Both the position numbers and the translations under genes were made by a program. From the NCBI GenBank assembly GCA_016198885.1, contig JACQHV010000034.1, forward strand, positions 1 to 10,270: DNA of 10,270 bases, given 5' to 3'. Positions within the stretch are counted from its first letter, which is position 1; each line of letters opens with the position of its first letter. This DNA comes from Gammaproteobacteria bacterium. GTDB lineage: Bacteria; Pseudomonadota; Gammaproteobacteria; Eutrophobiales; Eutrophobiaceae. Positions 1 to 5,751 of the stretch are shown in pieces. Under the pieces are notes generated by a model that did not search any database, was not told the DNA's origin, and saw nothing but the letters and a program-made list of their open reading frames with translations.

Positions 1-1
1 C

Positions 2-130
2 GTACTGGAAACCGGCAGCAACGAGATCCTGGTTGATCCGGTAACCGGCAGACGGGCACAGGTGGCCATACGGCGCCTGCTCGACTTCACCAGTAACAAG
101 GACAAAACTGCGCTCGCGAATGATGCATAA
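2..130 (+). CDS. C-terminal fragment of an unrecognised protein
   Basis: An open frame enters from the left edge and runs 42 codons to a TAA at 128-130. The translation begins VLETGSNEILVDPVTG and ends NKDKTALANDA. The composition is that of a normal folded soluble tail: a hydrophilic strand and turn (NEILVDPVTGRRA), then an amphipathic helix (QVAIRRLLDFTS) and a polar end. Nothing in these residues resembles the C-terminus of AspS, which often lies upstream of yebC, and I do not recognise the family. It is followed within five bases by a repeat element, so it probably ends its own transcription unit. The coding call rests on the clean frame and plausible composition; the function is unknown. 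Confidence 0.6.
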   Translation, partial: VLETGSNEILVDPVTGRRAQVAIRRLLDFTSNKDKTALANDA

Positions 131-134
131 CGAC

Positions 135-212
135 AGTTAAAAGTTGAAAGTAAAAAGTGAAAAGCGAAATTCATAATTTTACTATTAACTTTTCACTTTA
201 TACTTTTCACTT
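135..212. repeat. Inverted repeat built from 7-base units
   Basis: The left arm holds five consecutive heptamers at 135-169: AGTTAAA, AGTTGAA, AGTAAAA, AGTGAAA, AGCGAAA. The right arm (185-212) holds four on the opposite strand; read on the - strand they are AAGTGAA, AAGTATA, AAGTGAA, AAGTTAA. Pairing 141-164 with 189-212 gives 24-base arms with 21 matches, separated by 24 bases. The left arm is almost pure purine on the + strand. There is no GC-rich stem with a T-run, so this is not a standard terminator. Its first 17 bases match the start of the repeat between tolQ and tolR at 16 positions, which suggests a dispersed family. Function unknown. Confidence 0.8.
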
Positions 213-262
213 CTGGAACTAGCCCGTCAAAACTATCGCATTAATTTATATAAGAATTATCC

Positions 263-889
263 GTGCCGGAAGAAACTGTAATTTTCGTACACGGGATCTG
301 GACAAATGGTCTGGAAATGTCTCTCCTGCGCAGGCGTTTGACCAATGCCGGTTTCAGGGTAATACAGTTTTCATACCGAAGTGTTCGCTCCACTCCTATT
401 GAAAACGCGATGGATTTGCAAATCTTTGTAGAGAAAATTAACAGCCCGGCCGTACATTATGTATGCCACAGTCTGGGCGGGTTGATCATCCGGCATTTAT
501 TTAATGAATATCCCGAGCAGCCACCCGGCCGGATTGTCACAATGGGCACACCACATACTCCAAGCAGCGCTGCCAGACAACTTGCAAGATTTTCACCCGG
601 GCGTCTGATATTGGGGCTCAGCACCCTGCAAGGACTTCTTGGCAATGTGCCCCCGTGGCGCAACTCTCATGACCTCGGGGTAATTGCGGGCAGATTACGG
701 CTGGGTATGGGCATGCTCATTCCCGGCATTCCAAAACCGAACGACGGCACGGTCGCAATTGAGGAAACAAAACTGGAGGGGATGACTGATCATATCACCC
801 TGCCGGTATCCCATTTCGGGATGCTGGTGTCTGCGCGGGTAGCTGGACAGACAATAAATTTTCTCAAGCATGGCGCCTTTTTGCGATGA
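263..889 (+). CDS. Small alpha/beta-hydrolase (lipase/esterase-like)
   Basis: A 208-residue protein of the alpha/beta-hydrolase superfamily, close in style to the short bacterial lipase/PGAP1-like esterases. The first strand leads into the oxyanion-loop His-Gly (VIFVHG, residues 6-11). The nucleophile elbow is HSLGG with Ser70. The likely acid is Asp161 in NDGTV and the catalytic His is His184 in SHFGML, so a full triad is present in the correct order. TMGTPH (93-98) is a typical lipase segment. There is no signal peptide or membrane segment, so it is probably cytosolic. The start is GTG at 263: an in-frame TAA lies 12 bases upstream, and the first strand begins immediately after. The Shine-Dalgarno is weak. 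It is not a usual member of the yebC-ruv cluster. A promoter for yebC follows, so the two are probably separate units. The natural ester substrate cannot be predicted. Confidence 0.85.
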   Translation: MPEETVIFVHGIWTNGLEMSLLRRRLTNAGFRVIQFSYRSVRSTPIENAMDLQIFVEKINSPAVHYVCHSLGGLIIRHLFNEYPEQPPGRIVTMGTPHTPSSAARQLARFSPGRLILGLSTLQGLLGNVPPWRNSHDLGVIAGRLRLGMGMLIPGIPKPNDGTVAIEETKLEGMTDHITLPVSHFGMLVSARVAGQTINFLKHGAFLR

Positions 890-900
890 CCGCGCTTTTC

Positions 901-929
901 TTGGGCAACGTGTTTACTGGTGCTAGAAT
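901..929 (+). promoter_or_regulatory. Probable sigma-70 promoter for yebC
   Basis: A -35-like TTGGGC (901-906) is followed by a 17-base spacer and TAGAAT (924-929). The -10 has an upstream TG at 921-922 in the TGn position, making it an extended -10 that can tolerate the weak -35. It lies 35 bases before the yebC ATG, in the only gap between the hydrolase and yebC. Motif-based prediction only. Confidence 0.55.
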
Positions 930-964
930 TCGCGCCAATTCAAATACCGGGGTTACATTCATAA

Positions 965-1711
965 ATGGCAGGACACAGTAAATGGGCAAACATCCAGCAT
1001 CGAAAAGGCAAGCAGGACGCCAAACGCGGCAAGCTGTTTACCAAACTCATCCGTGAGATTACCGTATCTGCAAAGATGGGGGGTGGAGATCAGGATGGAA
1101 ATCCGCGACTGCGGGCTGCCATCGACAACGCCCTGTCCAACAATATGTCCAAGGATACAATTAACCGTGCCATCAAACGGGGCGCGGGCTGCGAAGAGGG
1201 CGAAAATGTGGAAGAGATCCGTTATGAGGGATACGGGCCCGGCGGTACAGCCATCATGGTGGATTGCATAACCAATAATCGCAACCGTACTGTCAGTGAG
1301 ATCCGCCATGCCTTCAGCAAATGCAGAGGTCACCTTGGCACAGATGGTTCAGTCGCCTATCTCTTTAAAAAAGTGGGATTGATATCATTACCGGCGGGCA
1401 GTGATGGAGATGCATTGCTGGAGGCCGCGCTCAATGCCGGGGCGGAAGATGTCATTAATAATGATGATGGATCAATCGACATTATTTCCTCTCCTGATGA
1501 TTTCCTTGATATCAAAATCGCCCTGGTTAATCGCGGATATAAACCGGAATCTGCCGAAATCACCATGCGCGCCTCAACCAGCAATACCATCAACCTTGAT
1601 AATGCCCAGACAATGTTACGATTGATTGACATGCTGGAAGACCTGGATGATGTACAAAAGGTATACTCCAACGCGGATATCCCTGATGATGTATTGGCAC
1701 AATTGAACTGA
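965..1711 (+). CDS. yebC: YebC/TACO1-family protein
   Basis: A 248-residue member of the YebC/TACO1 family, near the family's usual length. It opens with the hallmark MAGHSKWANIQHRKGKQDA, followed by KLFTKLIREI and the GGGDQDGNPRLR segment. The middle has EEIRYEGYGPGG and DCITNNRNRTVSEIRHAF, and the acidic C-terminal domain ends with DVQKVYSNADIP. No region is missing. The family was long annotated as a transcriptional regulator. Mitochondrial TACO1 and more recent bacterial work instead point to a role in translation, helping ribosomes through difficult stretches such as polyproline. The protein is cytosolic. Its place immediately before ruvC is the conserved one in gammaproteobacteria. An extended -10 promoter lies upstream, and GGGG at 949-952 is the only candidate ribosome site, 12 bases from the ATG. 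A repeat-derived hairpin separates it from ruvC. Confidence 0.96.
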   Translation: MAGHSKWANIQHRKGKQDAKRGKLFTKLIREITVSAKMGGGDQDGNPRLRAAIDNALSNNMSKDTINRAIKRGAGCEEGENVEEIRYEGYGPGGTAIMVDCITNNRNRTVSEIRHAFSKCRGHLGTDGSVAYLFKKVGLISLPAGSDGDALLEAALNAGAEDVINNDDGSIDIISSPDDFLDIKIALVNRGYKPESAEITMRASTSNTINLDNAQTMLRLIDMLEDLDDVQKVYSNADIPDDVLAQLN

Positions 1712-1717
1712 TACCTG

Positions 1718-1801
1718 GCAGGTAGAAGATAGCATTTAGAATGTAGGGTAATACTTCACCAACATACTAACCCTGGATACCACATTCTACCTATCACCTG
1801 C
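1718..1801. repeat. Imperfect inverted repeat between yebC and ruvC
   Basis: The arms pair in three blocks. GCAGGT (1718-1723) pairs with ACCTGC (1796-1801), GATAG (1728-1732) with CTATC (1791-1795), and TAGAATGT (1737-1744) perfectly with ACATTCTA (1782-1789). GGGT (1746-1749) and ACCC (1770-1773) can extend the stem inward. The left arm also has TAG exactly every seven bases (1723, 1730, 1737, 1744), echoing the heptamer period of the repeats at 135 and 5236, although the sequence differs. It fills nearly the whole gap and ends 12 bases before the ruvC ATG. No T-run follows, so an intrinsic terminator is not supported. Confidence 0.65.
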
Positions 1802-1813
1802 TCTATCCACTAC

Positions 1814-2332
1814 ATGACAAGAATTTTAGGCATTGACCCTGGTTCCCGGGTTACCGGCTTCGGGATTATCGATATGGACGGTAACCATGCCGTGCATGTA
1901 ACGCATGGCAATATCCATGTCGACAGTGAGGTACTCACGGCGAAACTGCGCATTATCTTTGGGGATATCACATCTGTTATTTCTGAATATAAACCTGCTG
2001 AAGTCGCGGTGGAAAAAGTCTTCATGCACCGCAATGCAGACTCGGCTCTGAAACTGGGACAGGCCAGGGGCGCTGCCATCACGGCCTGCGCACTGCAGGA
2101 ATTGAAAGTGTTTGAATATACCCCCAATCAGGTGAAACAGGCGACCGTTGGCAGGGGTCATGCCGCCAAACAACAGGTCCAGCATATGGTAAAGGTGTTA
2201 TTGTGTCTCGCAGAGGTACCACAAACAGATGCCGCTGATGCGTTGGCAATTGCCCTGTGTCATGGTCATTCCCGTGAAGGGCTGTTGCGCATGCGCAAGG
2301 TAAGTGGTATCCGGGGCGGACGATTACGATGA
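1814..2332 (+). CDS. ruvC: Holliday junction resolvase RuvC
   Basis: RuvC is a dimeric, Mg2+-dependent endonuclease that nicks two opposing strands of a Holliday junction to finish recombination. This 172-residue protein matches the E. coli length. It has an RNase H-like fold with the four catalytic acids in place: Asp8 in GIDPGS, Glu67 in VEKVF, and Asp139 and Asp142 in TDAADALA. The DNA-contacting NADSALKLGQARGAA helix and the VGRGHAAKQQV segment are also intact. The ATG at 1814 sits directly before the first strand, with no in-frame ATG or GTG in the preceding gap. Oddly, no Shine-Dalgarno is visible, because the upstream inverted repeat ends 12 bases before the start. The stop overlaps the ruvA start as ATGA, suggesting translational coupling. 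Confidence 0.97.
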   Translation: MTRILGIDPGSRVTGFGIIDMDGNHAVHVTHGNIHVDSEVLTAKLRIIFGDITSVISEYKPAEVAVEKVFMHRNADSALKLGQARGAAITACALQELKVFEYTPNQVKQATVGRGHAAKQQVQHMVKVLLCLAEVPQTDAADALAIALCHGHSREGLLRMRKVSGIRGGRLR

Positions 2333-2934
2333 TCGGGCAACTGCGCGGCAAATTATTGAAAAAACTGCCACCCATGCTGCTGATTGATGTACAGGGTGTG
2401 GGCTATGAAGTCGAGGCCCCGATGACCACCTTTTATATGCTCCCGGAAATCGGCGAAGAGATACATCTATATACACACCTTGCGGTACGCGACGACGCAC
2501 ATCTCCTCTTTGGTTTTGCAACTGAAAATGAACGTTACCTGTTCAGAAGTCTCATTAAGGTCAATGGCATTGGTGCGAAGACTGCATTAACCATATTATC
2601 GGGCATCGAGACCGCGGACTTTGCCCATTGCATACGTGAAGGGGACACCCATCGTCTTACCCGGTTACCAGGTGTAGGTAAAAAAACGGCGGAACGTCTG
2701 ATTGTGGAGATGCGTGATCGCCTGAAGGATCTGAGTATGCTGACCGGGATCAATCCGGCAGATAAAAAATCCGGGGCAGGGACGGGTGATCATATCGAAG
2801 ATGCCATCAGTGCATTAATCGCCCTGGGATACAAAGCCCAGGAAGCGAGTCGTTATGTTCACACAGTGGCGAGGAAGGAGATGAGCAGTGAAGAAATTAT
2901 TCGAAAGGCATTAAAGGCCTCAATTAATAAATGA
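2329..2934 (+). CDS. ruvA: Holliday junction branch migration protein RuvA
   Basis: RuvA tetramers hold the Holliday junction in a square-planar form and load RuvB rings. The 201-residue protein has the three known domains. Residues 1-64 form the OB-fold (MIGQLRGKL, VQGVGYEVEA, LLFGFAT). Residues about 71-135 hold two helix-hairpin-helix motifs (VNGIGAKTAL and LPGVGKKTAERL). A flexible linker (about 138-154) leads to domain III (155-201), the RuvB contact. The acidic pin that opens base pairs at the crossover is Asp55-Asp56; E. coli has Glu-Asp there. The start overlaps the ruvC stop by four bases. Unlike the tight ruvA-ruvB spacing of E. coli, 121 bases separate it from ruvB. Confidence 0.97.
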   Translation: MIGQLRGKLLKKLPPMLLIDVQGVGYEVEAPMTTFYMLPEIGEEIHLYTHLAVRDDAHLLFGFATENERYLFRSLIKVNGIGAKTALTILSGIETADFAHCIREGDTHRLTRLPGVGKKTAERLIVEMRDRLKDLSMLTGINPADKKSGAGTGDHIEDAISALIALGYKAQEASRYVHTVARKEMSSEEIIRKALKASINK

Positions 2935-3032
2935 CGGGTTGGATGTTATTTCAATCACATTTCCACAATATTGCCATAATTTCGCCCCGGAATGCGGGTA
3001 GTATAGACTTCACTTTTTCACAATCTAACCCG
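2935..3032. repeat. Long-range inverted repeat in the ruvA-ruvB gap
   Basis: CGGGTTGGAT (2935-2944), directly after the ruvA stop, is complementary to ATCTAACCCG (3023-3032). In RNA all ten pairs form if one G-U wobble is counted. The arms enclose 78 bases containing a small CCCG/CGGG hairpin (2986-2989 with 2995-2998). There is no T-run after the right arm. It might be a folded leader or RNA-processing structure ahead of ruvB, or a decayed repeat. I see no convincing sigma-70 promoter in this gap; TAGTAT at 2999 has no matching -35 at a suitable distance. Confidence 0.5.
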
Positions 3033-3043
3033 ATTGCCAGCAC

Positions 3044-3047
3044 AGGA
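3044..3047 (+). promoter_or_regulatory. Ribosome binding site deciding the ruvB GTG start
   Basis: AGGA stands eight bases before the GTG at 3056, the ideal spacing. The in-frame ATG seven codons later (3077) has only a poor GAGA upstream, so the GTG is preferred. Confidence 0.65.
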
Positions 3048-3055
3048 CGATACTA

Positions 3056-4117
3056 GTGACAATAGAGAATACGATCATGTCCAATCCCAATCCTGTCATT
3101 TCACCTGTCCCCACCGCTGAAGATGTTGTCACAGATAAAACCCTGCGGCCCAGGCGGCTTGCCGATTATATCGGTCAACCGTCAGTCCATGAGCAGATGG
3201 AAATCTTTATCGGCGCTGCACGCAAGCGTGGTGAATCACTGGATCATGTCCTGATTTACGGCCCTCCCGGTCTCGGCAAGACTACACTCGCACATATCAT
3301 TGCCAATGAGATGAGCGTAAATCTCCGCCAGACCTCCGGTCCTGTTCTGGAACGCCCCGGCGACCTCGCCGCCCTGCTGACCAATCTTGAACCTAACGAC
3401 GTGTTATTCATTGATGAAATACATCGTTTAAGCCCGGTGGTGGAGGAGGTCCTTTATCCAGCCATGGAAGACTATCAGATCGACATTATGATCGGTGAAG
3501 GACCTGCCGCTCGCGCGATTAAGCTGGATGTCCCGCCATTTACACTGGTCGGCGCCACAACTCGCGCCGGACTGCTGACATCGCCATTGCGGGATCGCTT
3601 TGGCATCGTACAGCGCCTTGAGTTCTACAACACCGATGAATTGACAGAAATCATCAAACGTTCTGCCGGTATATTAAAAGTGAAAATCGATCCGGAGGGG
3701 GCAAGTGTGATCGCGGCCCGTTCACGCGGGACTCCACGCATTGCCAACCGTCTGCTCCGGCGCACACGTGATTACGCCGACATCAAAGGAGACGGTCAGA
3801 TAACTGAAGAAATTTCAAACAAGGCACTCAATTTGTTGAATGTTGATGCACATGGGTTTGATATGATGGACCGTAAACTTTTACTCGCCATCATACAGAA
3901 ATTCGATGGCGGTCCTGTCGGCGTGGACAGTCTTGCGGCAGCGATTGGCGAAGAACGCGATACCATTGAAGACGTGCTGGAACCGTTTCTTATCCAGCAG
4001 GGATTCATGATGCGCACCCCGCGTGGTCGCATCGCTACACGCAATGCCTGGTTACACTTCGGTCTTGATGCCCCTAAAGATGTAGTGTCCGATTCAGATT
4101 TGTTTAATGAAGAATAA
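3056..4117 (+). CDS. ruvB: Holliday junction branch migration ATPase RuvB
   Basis: RuvB is the AAA+ hexameric motor that pumps DNA through the RuvA-bound junction. The 353-residue protein has LRPRRLADYIGQP (30-42) at the start of the AAA+ core and Walker A GPPGLGKTT (69-77). Walker B with the DEIH box is LFIDEIHRL (117-125), sensor 1 is LVGATTRAG (164-172), the arginine-finger region is SPLRDRFG (176-183), and sensor 2 is GTPRIANR (225-232). The C-terminal winged helix (about 270-345) ends with the typical QQGFMMRTPRGRIAT. The start is GTG at 3056, backed by AGGA at good spacing; ATG 3077 is the alternative and would remove seven residues. ybgC begins 32 bases after the stop, so the tol genes may be read through from here. 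Nothing is missing from the enzyme. Confidence 0.97.
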   Translation: MTIENTIMSNPNPVISPVPTAEDVVTDKTLRPRRLADYIGQPSVHEQMEIFIGAARKRGESLDHVLIYGPPGLGKTTLAHIIANEMSVNLRQTSGPVLERPGDLAALLTNLEPNDVLFIDEIHRLSPVVEEVLYPAMEDYQIDIMIGEGPAARAIKLDVPPFTLVGATTRAGLLTSPLRDRFGIVQRLEFYNTDELTEIIKRSAGILKVKIDPEGASVIAARSRGTPRIANRLLRRTRDYADIKGDGQITEEISNKALNLLNVDAHGFDMMDRKLLLAIIQKFDGGPVGVDSLAAAIGEERDTIEDVLEPFLIQQGFMMRTPRGRIATRNAWLHFGLDAPKDVVSDSDLFNEE

Positions 4118-4149
4118 ATCTTTTTACCACAATCTTCAGGCGAATAAAC

Positions 4150-4560
4150 TTGATAAATGAATTTACATGGCCTGTGCGTGTCTATTACGAAGATACTGAT
4201 GCGGGCGGTGTCGTTTATTATGCCAATTACCTCAAGTACCTGGAGCGCGCACGCACGGAATGGTTGCGCAGCCTGGGATTTGAGCAGGATAAACTCGTTC
4301 AGGAAGATGGGGTCATATTCGCTGTGCGCAAGGTAATCATTGACTATATGAAACCGGCCGTCTTTAACGAATTGCTGGCCGTCAATGCAAAAATACTGGA
4401 AATTCGCAAGGCCAGTCTGCTGTTTGAACAATCAATTACAAATCAACTAAAAGATATTTTATGCCGGGCAGAAATCAGGATAGCCTGTCTGGACACGAAG
4501 ACAATGAAACCCGTATCAATTCCAGAACATATTCTATCGGAGCTGGATCATGTCAACTGA
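4150..4560 (+). CDS. ybgC: Acyl-CoA thioesterase YbgC (tol-pal system-associated)
   Basis: A 136-residue 4-hydroxybenzoyl-CoA-type hotdog thioesterase, hydrolysing acyl-CoA thioesters in the cytosol. The N-terminal WPVRVYYEDTDAGGVVY (7-23) is the family signature and Asp17 is the catalytic acid. YLERARTEWLR on the long helix and the FAVRKVIIDYMKPA strand follow, and MKPVSIPE is the typical end. The His of E. coli VVYHASY is Tyr24 here, a substitution I believe is common in the family. The start is TTG at 4150, with AGG at 4138-4140 nine bases away. The two ATGs just downstream (4157, 4167) are out of frame, so TTG is the only start that keeps the signature near the N-terminus. The end overlaps tolQ by 11 bases. 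Its contribution to Tol-Pal function is unclear even in model species. Confidence 0.94.
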   Translation: MINEFTWPVRVYYEDTDAGGVVYYANYLKYLERARTEWLRSLGFEQDKLVQEDGVIFAVRKVIIDYMKPAVFNELLAVNAKILEIRKASLLFEQSITNQLKDILCRAEIRIACLDTKTMKPVSIPEHILSELDHVN

Positions 4561-5224
4561 TCTTTCTTTTGTGCATTTAATCCTCAATGCCAGTTTACTG
4601 GTACAACTCGTGATGGTGTTATTGCTGATTGCCTCCTTGATATCCTGGACGATGATCTTTAACAGGCGTGTGATCCTGAACAAGGCAAAACGTGAGGCCG
4701 ATAAATTTGAAGAACTGTTCTGGTCTGTCGAAGATTTAAGCCCGCTTTATAACCGCATAACCGGCAAACGTTACAACGCCTCGGGCATGGAAAAGATTTT
4801 TGAGGCGGGGTTCAAGGAGTTTGCCCGTCTGCGTAATCAGGAGGGGGTTGATCCGGAAACCATGCTTGAAGGCGCACAACGTCTGATGCGCATTGCCATG
4901 AACAAGGAAGTGGATTTTCTTGAAATGAATTTATCCTTTCTTGCAACGGTGGGTTCCACAAGTCCTTATGTCGGGCTGTTCGGCACTGTTTGGGGAATCA
5001 TGAACAGTTTCCGTGCGCTGGGTAATGTACAACAGGCCACAATTTCCATGGTCGCGCCAGGTATTGCCGAGGCGTTAATTGCCACCGCGATGGGTTTATT
5101 TGCCGCAATTCCTGCCGTTATTGCCTATAACCGTTATTCAAATGACGTCGAACGATTGATAAACCGTTATGACATTTTCCTGGAAGAGTTTTCATCGATT
5201 CTGCATCGTCACGCACACTCATAA
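4550..5224 (+). CDS. tolQ: Tol-Pal system inner-membrane motor subunit TolQ
   Basis: TolQ is the MotA/ExbB-family subunit that, with TolR, forms a proton channel in the inner membrane and energises TolA. The 224-residue protein has three predicted membrane helices: about 17-37, about 130-152 and about 168-193. A large cytoplasmic loop (38-128) lies between the first two. Family motifs are intact: FLATVGSTSPYVGLFGTVWG (130-149), followed by IMNSF, and APGIAEALIATAMGLFAAIP (169-188). The start ATG is inside ybgC, with GGAG at 4539-4542 seven bases upstream, indicating coupled translation. Normally tolR follows almost at once. Here 98 bases of mostly repeat DNA intervene, which is the main peculiarity. 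Confidence 0.97.
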   Translation: MSTDLSFVHLILNASLLVQLVMVLLLIASLISWTMIFNRRVILNKAKREADKFEELFWSVEDLSPLYNRITGKRYNASGMEKIFEAGFKEFARLRNQEGVDPETMLEGAQRLMRIAMNKEVDFLEMNLSFLATVGSTSPYVGLFGTVWGIMNSFRALGNVQQATISMVAPGIAEALIATAMGLFAAIPAVIAYNRYSNDVERLINRYDIFLEEFSSILHRHAHS

Positions 5225-5235
5225 AATCAGTGCAA

Positions 5236-5315
5236 AGTTAAAAGTGGAAAGTGGAAAGGAAAATATCAACCAACGGACATTAGTCCCCGGCCCCGAGCCC
5301 CGAGCCCCGAGCCCC
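5236..5315. repeat. Composite heptamer repeat between tolQ and tolR
   Basis: Two 7-base arrays lie in tandem. The first (5236-5262) is purine-rich: AGTTAAA, AGTGGAA, AGTGGAA, then a degenerate AGGAAAA. The second (5291-5315) is GC-rich: CCCCGAG three times plus a terminal CCCC, preceded by CCCCGG at 5285-5290. Between them, GGAC-ATTA-GTCC (5275-5286) is a small perfect palindrome. The start of the purine array matches the repeat at 135 at 16 of 17 positions. The element accounts for almost all of the unusual 98-base tolQ-tolR gap and ends seven bases before the tolR ATG. Seven is not a multiple of three, so the array cannot be a coding repeat with constant frame. Confidence 0.85.
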
Positions 5316-5322
5316 TGAAACA

Positions 5323-5745
5323 ATGAGACAGAGAATACGTAAACGCCCTATGTCAGAGATCAATGTTGTTCCTTACATTGACGTCATGCTGGTAATGCTG
5401 GTGATCTTCATGATCACCGCGCCCCTTCTGAGCCAGGGTGTCAGGGTGGATCTGCCTCAGGCGCCTTCCGAACCTTTACCGCAATCTGACAAGGATCCCG
5501 TTATTATCAATGTCGATGCAACCGGGAATTTTTTTATCAATTACGGTGAAAATCAGGACAAACCAATCGCATCGTCTGATCTGATTAACAGGGTCAATGC
5601 CTTGCTGAAATATCAACCCGGAATCCCCGTGTTCATCGGCGGTGACAAAGATGTGTCCTATGGACATGTCATTGAATTGATGGCGCTGCTGCAGGGTGCG
5701 GGTGTTCCAAGTGTCGGTATGATCACCGAACCACCGGAGAAATAA
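5323..5745 (+). CDS. tolR: Tol-Pal system protein TolR
   Basis: TolR (ExbD family) forms the ion path with TolQ and responds to the proton-motive force; its periplasmic domain can contact peptidoglycan. This 140-residue protein has a short cytoplasmic start, one membrane helix (about 16-36, YIDVMLVMLVIFMITAPLL) with the essential proton-binding Asp20 (E. coli Asp23), and a periplasmic domain (about 60-135) ending in GAGVPSVGMITEP. The start at 5323 is the only sensible one: upstream in frame there is no start codon before a TAG at 5281, and ATG 5350 would cut the conserved RKRPMSEIN region. No Shine-Dalgarno is visible, since the preceding bases are a C-rich repeat and GAAACA. tolA begins six bases after the stop. 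Confidence 0.96.
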   Translation: MRQRIRKRPMSEINVVPYIDVMLVMLVIFMITAPLLSQGVRVDLPQAPSEPLPQSDKDPVIINVDATGNFFINYGENQDKPIASSDLINRVNALLKYQPGIPVFIGGDKDVSYGHVIELMALLQGAGVPSVGMITEPPEK

Positions 5746-5751
5746 TTTCCA

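Noticed and set aside
135..212. Intrinsic terminator for the gene at the left edge
   Set aside because: The inverted repeat is AT-rich over its whole length and lacks a GC-rich stem followed by a T-run.
2999..3007. ruvB promoter with TAGTAT or TATAGA as -10
   Set aside because: The nearest reasonable -35, TTGCCA at 2971-2976, is 22 bases or more away, outside the workable range.
3796..4431. 211-codon minus-strand open frame across ruvB and ybgC
   Set aside because: It is antisense to two strongly conserved genes, shows no family motif, and crosses a gene boundary.
5236..5315. CRISPR array
   Set aside because: The repeats are seven bases long and contiguous, with no unique spacers and no cas genes nearby.
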